Positions 22,613 to 33,496 of a stretch of 64,000 nt of DNA are shown piece after piece. Position 1 is the stretch's first letter, and every line of letters starts with the position of its first letter. The position numbers and the translations under genes are program-made. Origin of the DNA: Botryotinia globosa (lineage: Eukaryota; Ascomycota; Leotiomycetes; Helotiales; Sclerotiniaceae). The notes under the pieces were generated by a model, which worked only from the letters and a program-made list of their open reading frames with translations, made no database searches and was not told where the DNA came from. The stretch covers positions 2,976,001 to 3,040,000 of the forward strand of contig RCSZ01000002.1 in assembly GCA_014898425.1 (NCBI GenBank), written 5' to 3'.

Positions 22613-23249
22613 TCTAAGTTTACGTTAAATTTTTTAGATCTATAGTATTTTTATAGATCGATTTCTAAGGTTTCCAAATATCGATTTTCAATTTATATAG
22701 AAATCATATATAAATTTAGAATTTTATAAAATCTATAATAACATTTTAAGAAAAATAGTTAAAAATAAACTATAAAATTTTATTATAAACTTATGAAATA
22801 TTTAATTTAGAAAATCTTAGAAAAATAGAAAATTCATTATAAGTAAATATTTAAAAGAATACTCTTAAAATTACAGGGATTATTTATATCATTCTAAATT
22901 TACTATATACTACATTTCTCACATATTTATTCATTTTTTTGAATTTTTCAAAAAGATATATAATTTTCTTTTAATAATTGTTATTAAAAATTATTTAAAG
23001 ATTATATAGAAATTTGAAATTTATATATGATTTCTATATAAATTCAAAAATCGATATTTTGAAGCTTTAAATCTCAATCCAGAAGAATTCTAAAGATTTA
23101 AAAATTCTAAAATAAGCTTAAAATAGTTCGAACTATATATGTATAAATTTTTATTAAATTATATTCAATATTGATGAAGATATTAATAGGCTAAAAAGTG
23201 ATTTTTGGTGTAAAAGGGTAGCTCAAAAGAGGGATGGCTCGAAAGTAGG

Positions 23250-23782
23250 GTGGTCGACTTAAGCGAGGACTCACCCTGTGGTAGCAGAATCAATATTCGA
23301 GACGAAGAGAAATTCAATATAAATTCCCACCCAAATTTTCTATGCATACATTACAATATTAATGATATATTCGTCAATAACGAATCGAATCAGCACTTTT
23401 CGCGACCCATTTATTATTGAATTTTAATAGAAAAAAAAAACAAGAGCCCTAGAAGGCCTTCAGGGTTTTCAGATCTCCAATTGAATTATAGAAGAAATGG
23501 ATAAAGGCATCGAGCGTACAAACTAGAAGGAAATCAGAAAAGTGAACTAAAGCCAAGTAGAAGGAGGATAAGACGAACAGAAAAACTAAAGAGTGAATGA
23601 AAGGCATTAGCCGAAAGTTTAAAGAGAAAGGGGTTTCCACTCCTTACCACTTTTAATTTATTCTTCAACCAAGAGCTTTACCATCATACCACACAATACA
23701 GAATGTACTATATAAACAAGAGAATCAAACAACTATAATGTGTATATATATGTATATTTCATTAATTATTAATCGAATTAAA
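23250..23782. other. Right flank of the repeat island
   Basis: AT-rich at both ends with a 200-base patch of more balanced sequence (23450-23640). The ORF at 23449-23640 (minus) has no pattern I recognise. It contains the 3' end of the truncated STAND-like fragment's transcript, if any. Confidence 0.4.
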
Positions 23783-24127
23783 TTATTTGTACGTTGGTCC
23801 GATGATAGTTGACTTACTCATAGTATCGATTATACCCGAATAATCAACAAGAACCCTAATCACCGGATTTAACAAGTTCACAATGTTTTTCGTTACTGGA
23901 GAATCTGTGGTCTCCTTTTCAAGTTGCTTCAGAGCGTTGTGAATATCTTGTTCGGAGGGGAGCTTAGATGAATTTTGCAGGTGGGCGATGAATTGAGGGG
24001 TCTTGCTCTTCTTCCCTTTCCGCTGGATATACTCCTCAAGAGCAAGACTGAAAATAGATTCATCGTTCTTTCCTTGAAGCTTGAGTGATACAATCCTTTG
24101 TGATTGTATCTTAGGTTCTGGAGGCAT
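23783..24127 (-). pseudogene. Truncated N-terminal fragment of a fungal STAND/NLR-like (NACHT/ankyrin-type) protein (114 aa)
   Basis: The ORF has an ATG at 24127. The part SIFSLALEEYIQRKG...TPQFIAHL, followed by NLLNPVIRVLVDYSGIIDTM, strongly resembles the N-terminal helical domain preceding the NACHT domain in fungal ankyrin/STAND proteins. In those, the segment continues into a (D/S)PMP-x-A-(I/L)-(V/I)-WG motif and then the P-loop. Here the sequence breaks after DTMSKSTIIGPTYK and stops, and the next bases run into the AT-rich island. So the fragment is an intact N-terminus whose nucleotide-binding and repeat parts are missing. It could be a decoy-like short protein if still expressed, but a transposon-associated truncation is more likely. 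Family assignment rests on remembered pattern, not a search. Confidence 0.6.
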
Positions 24128-24536
24128 GGCGATCTTTTCTACCTCTAGTTACGCCGCTCTTGTCTCGTAGAATTATGGGATATTGAGATGCTATACCATT
24201 ATAATCAAAAATCACGCGACAAGGCTTAGATATTTCTTCAACGGGATGCGCTCTTGTGGCTCATTGATGTTGAGAAAAACATGCGGGTATTTTAACGAAT
24301 CAATGCGATATATAAATGAAGGGCACAGCATTAGTGCTGACATACCGTTATTGGTGCGACCCATTCTACCATATATTTACCTTTGATAAACCAGTGCGGT
24401 GAGCTCCCTTCAGGCTTCATTGCTGGGGGGTGGTGTTCTTGATAATGAGGTAGGTGAACCTGCTAACTGACGACTTTTGCCGTCGATTGACACATGAACT
24501 ACAAAAATGCCACGATCAATGCGAAGTCATTATCAT

Positions 24537-24568
<32 letters not shown>

Positions 24569-25092
24569 CTATTCTTGTGTTGTATCACTTTTGTGAATAA
24601 GAAATAAGTTCGAAGTGTTCTGCATTGGACTGCAGGTATCTCCAGAGATACACTGAACCGGAATAGCCCGGACTAACACCACGGTTAAATCCCAAGGCCG
24701 GAGCCTAAAATAAACAGCCAATAAGCGACGAGAGACCGAAAACATTCATGAACATCACAACACCCCTTCAAGCATGCATTATAAGCATCTATATTTTTCT
24801 AGCCCCCATTATGCATGATCGCAACACCCTCTCTAGAATGTATTGAAACTATCTCATTCCATTCTCCATTGGGCTCACCGAAATGATATTTCTAGCCCCC
24901 ATTATACATTTCTGCGTGAGATGTAGACTTAATGTCCCATCAACACAAATTTAGACCAGTTTCTCGTTTATCCTTCCATCCACGCCGAATGCTCTTCTTG
25001 GTCTTTGATTCCCCTCCTCTGTCATTCTTATATCTCAGAGTTTTGCATTACTGTAGACTCAGAAATAAGGACAGACTGGCAAAGGTTCGACT
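24128..25092. other. Intergenic between two decayed genes
   Basis: No gene seen. It holds a GA microsatellite (24536-24568). Two short similar stretches contain TTTCTAGCCCCCATTAT near 24796 and 24889, a small direct repeat. Confidence 0.45.
24536..24568. repeat. (GA)n microsatellite
   Basis: About 16 GA units with a single T interruption, seen directly. Confidence 0.9.
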
Positions 25093-27306
25093 ATGGCATC
25101 TTCTACTACCTCAGCGACCGTGAACGATCAAAATGATTCCCCCTCAATCGGGATCAAAAGAGTAGAAACTGCCCGGGATAGCAAAGCGCAGAGGCTCTTG
25201 CGCGTAGATCAAATGTTGGTGCAGATCGTATCCGATCATATCAGAAATACAGAACTGACTAGACACACAAAATAGTTATAGCAGGTATCTCTTTTCATCT
25301 TCATTGACCTGCTGATCGAGTCTTGCCAATACAACCACAGAAAGGACCGGCAGACGCATTTCTTTAAAACTGCGAAGGCTTTTGTCAAACCAGATCGATT
25401 GGGAAAAACAGCATTGGTAGTCCGTCGCATCATATCAAAGAAAGGCAAGATGTACCCTGCTCGGAGGACTAAGCGGGTATTTTAACAGATATTAGGTATG
25501 CTCGCTGCAACAGAGGTTGATATCAAATCGGGTTTGCTAAAAGAAGTACTTTTGGAGATATTTAATGATGTAGAGGGACTCAGTCTAAATAAGACTCCCG
25601 CAATGGTTCGTAGACCTTCATATACTTTGACACATATGTTCACTCGAAGCAGTGTCCCCCAGAACTACTTTTCCATGCCAAAGATGCCCTGACATCAAGG
25701 AAATTAGAAGAAAAGCAGAAAGACGACCCAAACCAAATTCTGATGAACGAGATTGGTACAGCATTGCAGTTCATAAATGAAGACTTTGGTCCCCAGATAC
25801 AAAGTTTGGAGTGGTTGCTTAATGATGGTGAAATTACATATGACCTTCTATGGGCTTTGATGAAGTCAGGAGATTACGTGGCGACCACGCAGTTTAGGCT
25901 CACAGTACAAAGTTAGGCTTTGAGGGTTTTCAGTGGGGCTTATCTTTAAAGACTGGACGGTACGCGATATTTCAACTTGGACTGCCGCATCATCTCTCAT
26001 GATGGAGAAGATTTTGGTTACGGCTTTTTGAACATCGAAATAGATCTATTCGATGGAGCAATGAGGATAACTTCATTGGAGGTATATCCCATCCAATATG
26101 ATGCAAATCCAGATGAATTCCGCAACAGTTTGATTCAACAAGGGCGCAAGTATTTGTCCTTAATACGAGCTCTTCCTCGGGCTATTTGTCTTGATTATAC
26201 TTTGAGTTATGGCTTGGAAGATTTTGAACCTGCAGATGGAACAATGAAGGTTCACAAGGCTAACCTATGTCGCTATATTTTTTCAGAGCTTCTAGACTAA
26301 CAAGTTGATAGTTTCATGGTCGTGTTATGGCGGATCCAGAGGCTTGGAAGTCCAATAACCGTTGGTCGAGTCTTAATCAACCACATATCCGGAGAGAAAC
26401 CGGTATAACTGGTAAGGGTTTGGATTTGCGTGATGATCAATTAATGATTTGCGCAAACTGGATGAATGGCTTCAGTTTGACCCACAAATGTTGGGGTCAA
26501 TTCTCTGTTAATGGCTTGAAATATATCGTTTAGAACGAGGATGCTTTTGAGAAGCTGGTTGTTGATGAGACTAGACGAAAATTGATTCACGCATTGGTGA
26601 GAGCTCACCGACAAGATGACGCTTCTTTTGATGACATTATTGAAAATAAAGGAAAAGGTCTTGTTTGATTGCTCAGTGGTAGTCCTGGTCTTGGAAAAAC
26701 ATTAACTGCTGAGGCTGTTGCTGAGGTTACCTCTCGTCCCTTGTACTAAATCAGCACTGGGGAGCTTGGAATTGATGCTGATAAGGTCGATAAACGTCTG
26801 GGTATGATACTAGAGATCACTAGACGATGGGGTTGAGTTCTTCTTATCGACGAGGCGGACGTATTCCTTGCAACGTGTGGAAACGACCTTGCTCGCGATA
26901 CTCTCGTGAGCATCTTCTTACGAAGGCTCGAATACTTCAGGGGTGTTTTAATCCTAACGACAAATCAGAAGTCAGGAATCGATCCAGCTTTCCAGAGTAA
27001 GTAAAAATCGTAGCGGTAACGTATCTCGCTAACACTAGAATAGGCCGTATACACTTTTCTATCCACTATCCTGATCTAACAGAAAGTGGTCGTGTAACTG
27101 TTTGGACTAATTTTATCGACACTATGTCGAAGTAAACGGGAATTCCTAGCCTCGATTCCGCTGATATCGAAAAACTTGCAAGACTTGAGTTGAATGGACG
27201 ATAAATCAAGAATGCAGTCTCATGTGCAGTATCACTCGCAAGAGAAGAAAAAGAGCCACTTTGCGTGAATCATATTGAGATGATCTCGAGTATCACAAAT
27301 ATGTGA
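25093..27306 (+). pseudogene. AAA-family ATPase (fungal DUF7025-AAA type) pseudogene
   Basis: Continuous similarity to the fungal AAA ATPase family with an N-terminal DUF7025 domain. Parts in order: VEGLSLNKTPAMV (25575), NQILMNEIGTALQFINEDF and NDGEITYDLLWAL (25730-25870), RIISHDGEDFGYG and DLFDGAMRITSLEVYP (25980-26100), MADPEAWKSNN and DQLMICANWMNGFSL (26327-26480), HALVRAHRQDDASFDDII. Then the ATPase core: Walker A GSPGLGKT, Walker B VLLIDEAD, sensor ILTTNQ, DPAFQ and the post-intron SRIHFSIHYPDLTESGR, and the end ELNGR-IKNAVSCAVSLAREEK. An intron (26997-27043) is intact. In-frame stops lie at 26531 (TAG, at an expected Trp), 26666 (TGA), 26747 (TAA), 26834 (TGA, expected Cys), 27133 (TAA) and 27202 (TAA, expected Gln), with more breaks and frame changes before 26327. 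It cannot make the full ATPase. Confidence 0.88.
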
Positions 27307-28075
27307 AAAGTTGGATTACTTGCGACGATTATGACCCTTAAACTGAAGAATGATAGTTCAAGATATCCTTGGGTCTCAATTGTTACACTACGATTATTTA
27401 CACAATTTCAAATCCACTTGTGAAGCATGTTACCAAATAATGTCCAAATTTTTGATCTTGTCATCATTTGTGATAAACATATCAAGAGAAATACCTTTTT
27501 GGTGTGAAGTGTAAAAGAATATGTGTTGCCCTAGTGCTAGCCTTGTGACAGTATGCATTCATACTAATGCTCGTTTATCTAGTTTGTGAAAAATTGCTGT
27601 GTCCTTTTTTTCGAGTTGAGCGTTTAATCATGGGCCAGTCATCGATTATCACTCACGGCAACAAGACGTTACACTGGAAAATGGTGTTGTCAATTGAATA
27701 ATTATTGGTATCTGAAGGTTAACTGTGCAAAGCTGCGACATAACAAGATGTCATAAGAAGCTAATCCCCTAAGCCATCCCCAGTCAACCTTTCCACTCAT
27801 AACGCCAAAAATGAACCCAGAGCGAGATTCCAGCCCGCAAGAGGCTTCTTGGTGGCCCAGTTTCCCCCGGCCATTTGGAAATCTAAAAATAATACCATTG
27901 CTCTCTCTCTGTAAAAGCGGAAGAGATGCGAAAAGAAAAAACAGAGAGCACCGAGAGGTTCATTGTTTAACGAACTCTGGCCCCTATCATCCCTATGAGC
28001 CATAAGCCCTCTACCATCCGTCATCTGTCATCCACTGTTCACAAACCCTCACTATCCCATAGATAGCAGATCCAT
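27307..28075. other. Intergenic
   Basis: No gene supported. Short overlapping ORFs near 27797-28024 on both strands have no domain pattern. The stretch separates a convergent pseudogene and membrane-protein gene. Confidence 0.4.
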
Positions 28076-28792
28076 TTACTGATTTGCATTTCTTCTCCTA
28101 GGTCTAATCTTGACCAAACCATATCTAGTGCCAACGATATCCCTGACAAATTTGTACAATAGGATCACAAACAGAACAAAGCAAGGCCATAAGATACTGA
28201 TATGGCGATGTGTGTTATTCGTACACAAATCATTAGCATCGATATAGTTGCAAGTCGCAACCGTAAGATTCGAACCAAAAAGATTGAAATCGCTGACCGG
28301 AGCAGTCGTACCATTTCCGTAATTGACGGTGCCGTTTATGACTTCGATATTTTTCATTTCAACCGAAACTGTGAATTTGATATCGTTTGTGTAGACTGGA
28401 ATCGAAGCAATAGGCAGCAGGATAGCGGTGCAGATACCAAAAGAGTAGATGCTGACCATGCATAAATCGTAGTACTTGCTGCGGCGCATGCGTGCCATAA
28501 GGGTAGTGGAATTGCCTCGACGAGCTCTCTTATTGTGTGTAGAGTTTTGGACAGCCGGGTTTGTTGTAGGAAGTGTGCCGAGTTCAAGATCCTTGCTGAC
28601 ATCGTCGAAATGGTCTTGATTGAGAAACTTGCTAGAGGACTTGACTGTGTGGTAGCTAGCGCCGCTGCTCAAGTCACCTTCGTCAGAGAATGCATCAGCT
28701 GACTTGGTGGAGTATGTGCTATTTCTGTTGCTGACGGCGAGTGTACCGGCGTCGGAATCGAAATCTTGTTCATGGGATCGAGAAGAAGACAT
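28076..28792 (-). CDS. Two-pass membrane protein with glycosylatable loop (238 aa)
   Basis: Single exon, ATG at 28792. Residues 1-108 are hydrophilic, Ser/Asp-rich, with a basic patch NKRARRGNSTT-(LMARMRRSK) just before the first membrane segment (about 111-133, MVSIYSFGICTAILLPIASIPV). A loop of about 65 residues carries N-glycosylation sequons near 153, 160, 175 and 192 and two Cys (181, 190). The second membrane segment is at about 198-216 (ISILWPCFVLFVILLYKFV). The tail is basic (KIRPRRRN). The topology puts both ends in the cytosol and the loop outside or in the lumen. I do not recognise the family. The gene at 33497-34294 has a similar plan. Confidence 0.72.
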   Translation of the reverse strand: MSSSRSHEQDFDSDAGTLAVSNRNSTYSTKSADAFSDEGDLSSGASYHTVKSSSKFLNQDHFDDVSKDLELGTLPTTNPAVQNSTHNKRARRGNSTTLMARMRRSKYYDLCMVSIYSFGICTAILLPIASIPVYTNDIKFTVSVEMKNIEVINGTVNYGNGTTAPVSDFNLFGSNLTVATCNYIDANDLCTNNTHRHISILWPCFVLFVILLYKFVRDIVGTRYGLVKIRPRRRNANQ

Positions 28793-29737
28793 CTTTGATG
28801 ATCAGATGTTTGGTAAATCTTTTGACTTGGATTGTTGAAATTATGTTGATTTAATCTTTGGGTAATCAGTGAGTGGATCTGACTTTGTAGTATAAAGTCG
28901 AAATGCGTTTGTTTGGTGTTGAAGGAAGATCTTTTGACTTAATTTTGTAGAAGTATAATTTGTAGAAAGAAAAAAGCTGTCTCCATCAGAAGAGTAGAGT
29001 CCTTATATATGTAAAGATGTGTAACGTATGCAACATCTAATTGACTAGTGTCATCATTGAGAACGTAGCTAGTTAGTGGCTATCGATTAACCGTACGAGC
29101 CGTACGCGCTGCTGAACCGGCGATGAATGAGAATCTCTTGATTCTAGCTGCACCGTATGAGACTCGTTAAAGCCGTACTATGAGGCTTTCTAGCACTCTT
29201 CCTGCGCTTTTACGGGATAGTAGAATATTTGGTGAAGGAGGAAGAGACGAAACACGGTTCTGCGAAGAATAAATGAGGTGAATATGTTTTGGAGTCCACC
29301 AGTTCATATATGAGAAGAGTAAAATTTCAATATAAACCATTAATCACAATAAGTTGCAACCGTTGCGAGCTAAACATGGTTCATCAGCCCGACAATCGTC
29401 AGAGTGGCTTTTTCAAACTCCCAATTCATATCCCATTCTTCGGCTCACATGTTCTGAAAGCCATTCCCTCGAGGCAGATATAATAGATAGAATCATGAGA
29501 AAATATGCCACGATCAATCAAAGCCCAGTATATTAGTTTCAATTTACCTGTTGAATTCTTCCTAACATTATTTGTGATTTCTATCCTTTCCTAAAATATC
29601 AAACTGACTGTTCAGATACGTGCATTTCCTCAACTTGGACAACGTACCTAGGTAGTCTCTTTCCCTTCCTAATATGACCCTTTCCATCAATCAGACATAA
29701 AATCATCTTCATAACCACCATTCGATCTTGAAAGTAT
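28793..29737. other. Intergenic
   Basis: Promoter side of the two-pass membrane protein gene and 3' flank of the next gene. ORFs near 29289-29536 are unconvincing. GTACG-containing short repeats around 29093-29110 were seen but have no known meaning. Confidence 0.4.
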
Positions 29738-30268
29738 CTAACAAAAGAATGAAAACAGAGCAACACCAACTGACAAAAGGGCAAAGCCCCCGATAGCTTG
29801 GTAGGCCAACTTATTTTCTCGATCCCGACGATCTTGGAGATCACATTCCGCGAGGTACTGCAGCAAATTTGCCTGGTACTTAGCAGCTCTTCTTTCCCTA
29901 GCTCTTCTCATTTCTCTCTCATTCTTTTCCTCCAAAGTCATGCAATGTACCAAATCATTTTGCACCACATGTCTTCTATACTCTTCCCACCTCCTTAATT
30001 CCATCTGCTCAGCTTGCCATTCCGGATCTTGTTGTTTGAGATAAAGTTCTTTCGCTTGCTCGACTAGATAATCGATTTCTACCTGTCGTTGAATCTGAAA
30101 TTTCTTGTAGTGCATAAATTTGCCGTATTGAGGCGATAGTTGGAATTGGGTATCATTCCAGTTCTGGTGCTTACGTATGCTGTTTTGATACCACTCTCGT
30201 TCGTGAGCTTGAGCCAGCTCTTCTTTTCTCAGCCGTTCATGCGATTGCAGGTAATAGGTGGCTGACAT
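29738..30268 (-). CDS. Tail-anchored coiled-coil protein (176 aa)
   Basis: Single exon, ATG at 30268. Residues 5-150 are rich in Glu, Arg, Gln and aromatic residues with heptad-like spacing (for example EQAKELYLKQQDPEWQAEQ and EEKNEREMRRARERRAAKYQ), so mostly helical or coiled coil. The last 20 residues (AIGGFALLSVGVALFSFFC) form one C-terminal hydrophobic segment with no tail after it, the layout of a tail-anchored protein inserted into ER or mitochondrial outer membrane. There is no signal peptide and no catalytic motif. The family is not recognised. It stands alone on the minus strand with clear intergenic space on both sides. Confidence 0.68.
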   Translation of the reverse strand: MSATYYLQSHERLRKEELAQAHEREWYQNSIRKHQNWNDTQFQLSPQYGKFMHYKKFQIQRQVEIDYLVEQAKELYLKQQDPEWQAEQMELRRWEEYRRHVVQNDLVHCMTLEEKNEREMRRARERRAAKYQANLLQYLAECDLQDRRDRENKLAYQAIGGFALLSVGVALFSFFC

Positions 30269-31649
30269 TTTATGCAGGAGCTGCGAAGCTTTGTTAGTAT
30301 TGACTCCTGGACCTGGGGGTGGCCGTCAAGGGATTGGCAAGGGATCATAACTGGTCAGAGAGGGATAGTTTAGTGGCTTTAAGAAGTATAAGAATCTGTG
30401 GGATTAGTTTTTCCGGTGGTTATGGTTCGTGATGACGCCAACTAACGATGGTGAACTGGGTCGAAATACGTGATTTGGAGATATTGATCTTGACGCTATG
30501 ATGCTGGGATCTGGTATTGCTGATGATTTTGAGCTTCAATGCTTATTTTTGATGTTGACGTCGATATGAGTTGCGATATCGGGTTGATGTTGGCTGCTGA
30601 TGAGATGTGGAAGAGTTCAAGGCCGTGTGAATTCAAGGCACGATCATTGTTCAAAAGATGTGGTATGGCCCGAACTTAAAAACGAAAGACATCAATTTAT
30701 TCTAGCTAGCCGCACAAGGTTTTTTGAGACCGTACGGCTTGGAAGTTTGATAGTAGAGTGATGGCGTATCCAAAATTGAAATCGCCGTAACTCGGTACAA
30801 CATGTTCGGTTCAAAATCCCCATAGACAAAACCGCAGGCCGTTGATAGAATTTGTTCGATTTCTAGATTCAATTAGAACATTGAGTTTATTTTAGATACG
30901 AATTCATTGCGAATAGTGAATAGTGAATTGCTTTTAAACATCCAACGCGTATATTTAACCTGGTAGCCCGGTTTACTGGATGGTCCATGAAGCATCACTG
31001 TACACTACTTGTCACACACTGCCAGGAAACATGTTCAATAGAATGATGGGAAATTTGAGTTCGAAAGGTATAATTCATCGCATGGTAGGATGATTAAGTC
31101 ATTCCTCCGCATATTTACAGTTGATCTTATCATGAAAGTTGAAAGCCCTTCATAAGCAGAGCCCTTCAAACCATTACAACCAATACCACAGCGCTTATTT
31201 TGTGAAAGAAACCGACTTTTAAAATCATAACGGCTACAATATAATCATTATCCTCCCTAGCTGAAGCACTCGTAAGTGCAGCGCGAGTTCATATCGACCA
31301 TGCCGAAGACCAATCCTTAACATGCATAATGAAATCTCGAATACGTAATGACAATGTTGAAGAGTCGTTAACCACTACCAGCTGTAGATAGGTAGAAAAA
31401 AAAGGCTCGAAATCGAGAGGAAAGTCAATGTGATGAAAGAGCTCTTGTAATCCAGAACTGTAGGTTAATAGAGTTAGCGAATGCTCATCAAGAGTGAATT
31501 TGGAATGAAAAAAGAGTAATATAACTAGTACACCCGAAGTGAACAGAGGGCTTTGAAAAGAACCTAAGACCGGTAATGCATACATACTTACTCGAGCAAC
31601 TCAAACTGAAATCGTTTACCCAATTGACAACTGATCCAAACGAGAAACA
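30269..31649. other. Intergenic, about 1.4 kb
   Basis: No supported gene; a 98-codon minus-strand ORF at 31289-31585 has no recognisable pattern and lies just beyond the 3' end of the next gene, so it may be 3' UTR. Confidence 0.4.
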
Positions 31650-32572
31650 TCAAAGTAGGTGACGGATGTTACCAAGCTGGCGTTTGATCCATTGAAAAGG
31701 CAAATATAAGCAGTTACTATCTGCGTTTTCATCTCTAGCACCAACACCAGCTTGGTTGAAGGATTCATCGTCGTATTCGCCCAAAGTATCGACATGAATA
31801 TCGGAGCGGTTATAGTCGGAGTGGGGAACGTTTTGAACCTATCATCAAATCCAAATTAGTTTAGGGGTCCTTGATAGAAAGAGTTTTTGTCACTCACAGC
31901 AGCCATGTTAGAAGCTCTGGCAAAAGGATAGCGAACATCCGATGGATTGCGTAGAAGTTCAAATACAGCACCAACGGTAATTGTTGTCTCTCGGTCACCG
32001 GCAGCATGTTCAACGCTGGTACGAAGCTCACTTTCTGGGAATGACCGCAACTCGATACTGCCGAGATTGTCATCGAAAGATGGACGATCAAAGCTAAAAG
32101 TTGGAACGTCAAGACTTGCTTGATTCTGCTGATTACCAAGACCAAAGTCCATTGGAGTGGCTTGACGACGAGGAACTTCTTGGATCTCATCGAAACTGGC
32201 ATTCATCTCGGAAACCTGATCATCAGGCTCCTCGATAATGGTAGGGGTTCTTACAGGGACAGGAAAAGGGATGTTCTCCCAAGCTGGAGAAGGTACCGCG
32301 ACCTTTGGAGAGGTTCTAGCTGTTTCCGCGAGAAATTGATGAAAGTCGGCCGACTGAAATTGCATGCGCTCTCTGAAAGCCGCATGTTCTTTTTCGGTTC
32401 TGGCTCGGTTGAATCTCCAACGAGCGATTGCGGCTTCATTTTCCGTTGAAATGGAAGATCCCGCAGCGGTTGTTGCACTTCGAGATATCAGTACCTTTGC
32501 GTTTTTGAATTGGTTCAGAAGAGAGGGGAGAGTTTCTTACCTTGAGTGCGAGAGCGTAACATCTGGGGACAT
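31650..32572 (-). CDS. Unknown hydrophilic protein (266 aa, 3 exons)
   Basis: Exons (minus strand) 32541-32572, 32478-side start at 32477 down to 31898, and 31838-31650. Intron 1 has donor GTAAGA and a TACTGAT branch 7 bases before CGAAG. Intron 2 has donor GTGAGT, a CTAAAC/ACTAAT-type branch and acceptor GATAG. Frame is kept through to TGA at 31650. The first 12 residues are MSPDVTLSHSSA. A helical, charged part follows (ENEAAIARWRFNRARTEKEH). The middle is Pro/Ser/Asp-rich and disordered. A conserved-looking block RETTITVGAVFELLRNPSDV ends exon 2. The last exon encodes SDYNRSDIHVDTLGEYDDES and ends LPFQWIKRQLGNIRHLL. I do not recognise the family. The structure is supported by splice signals and phase only; the micro first exon is the least certain part. 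Confidence 0.62.
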
Positions 32573-33496
32573 ATTAAAGCTATTGCCAGTAGTCTCACTT
32601 CCTGAGCATTAGCATCTCTTTAAGGATCTGAGCAGGGAATCAGGGAAGGAGATTCTCACATTGATTCCGACATAACTCGTATTAATATTGAGCAAATGAC
32701 CGCAGAAAATATAATGAAGTATTATAGAAATTCTCAGACTCGATGCAGAGGTAGGAGCAGAGCTTTGAAAGAAAAGTTTTTGGAAGTAAGTTCGAACTTT
32801 GAAGTGTTTCTGCAAAGATGTTGTTGTTAGGAGTGTTCAGATATAGTACAGGCGATGCCAAAGAGTGGATGGTTTAAATTATGAAATTATACGTGAGTAG
32901 AAGATCTAGATGTTTTCCTTGAAGGTAGATGAGAAAGACTCTCAGATATCCAACAAGAAAAATAGTTCTCACTCGAAATAACAGGATTGAGAATTTTTTT
33001 GTTGTTGTGGGAAAGAAGATGTAGACCCGAAGACCGAAAGTGAAAGATATATTCACCACCTCGAGGCTATAAAATTCACCGCCTTGCAAAAATCATAATT
33101 AGATATTCGAGGCTCTTCAAACTATTACACCTGGCAGAATAGCAGGCTGGACTATCTTCTTATGTCTAGTCAGCCTTGTGAACTAATCAGGATGGTGCTA
33201 TAATATTTGATCAACTTGATTTGCAGCAATTTTATAGAGATTAAATCTAGAGTATTGTAGAATGGTAGCTTCACACAATTTAGATACCTCGCTTCATTAG
33301 AGCTTTCACCCCAGTTATAAAGGATGGTAGAACAAAGTAGTTTATTGAAAAGAGCCTTTCATTTGCATTGTCATGGTAAGTGTGAATGCAATTTGCAAAC
33401 ACCAGGAGCTGACGGCCTGACAACCAAACAAACTGTCCAATCATTCTTAAACACTGAACTCTGTCCATTCCAGCAACCCCATAATACAGGAAATAT
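32573..33496. other. Intergenic
   Basis: No gene supported. Short minus-strand ORFs (32609-33468) are in different frames and hydrophobic/AT-driven. It includes the promoter of the 266-aa gene and the 3' flank of the next. Confidence 0.4.

Larger units (their letters stand above)
22214..23249. mobile_element. Long-inverted-repeat (foldback/MITE-like) element, split by an LTR
   Basis: The left arm starts CCTACTTTCGAGCCA at 22214. The right arm ends with its reverse complement at 23249 (TGGCTCGAAAGTAGG region). The arms align for about 250 bases each (to about 22743 on the left and from about 22975 on the right), once the 267-base LTR insertion is removed. Most mismatches are C/T or G/A transitions, as expected for RIP. 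Without the insertion the element is about 764 bases with about 230 bases of AT-rich interior and no ORF. It is therefore a non-autonomous DNA element. I could not see a clear target-site duplication. Confidence 0.75.
20581..23450. repeat. AT-rich, probably RIP-mutated repeat island
   Basis: Composition drops abruptly to very AT-rich, TpA-rich sequence with homopolymer and TATA-type runs (for example around 21430-21500 and 22700-23000) and no credible coding sequence. Patches of normal composition (about 21890-22060 and 22340-22620) are embedded in it. This is the usual look of repeat-induced point mutation in ascomycete transposons. The only dissected elements are the inverted-repeat element (22214-23249) and the solo LTR in it. 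Confidence 0.75.
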
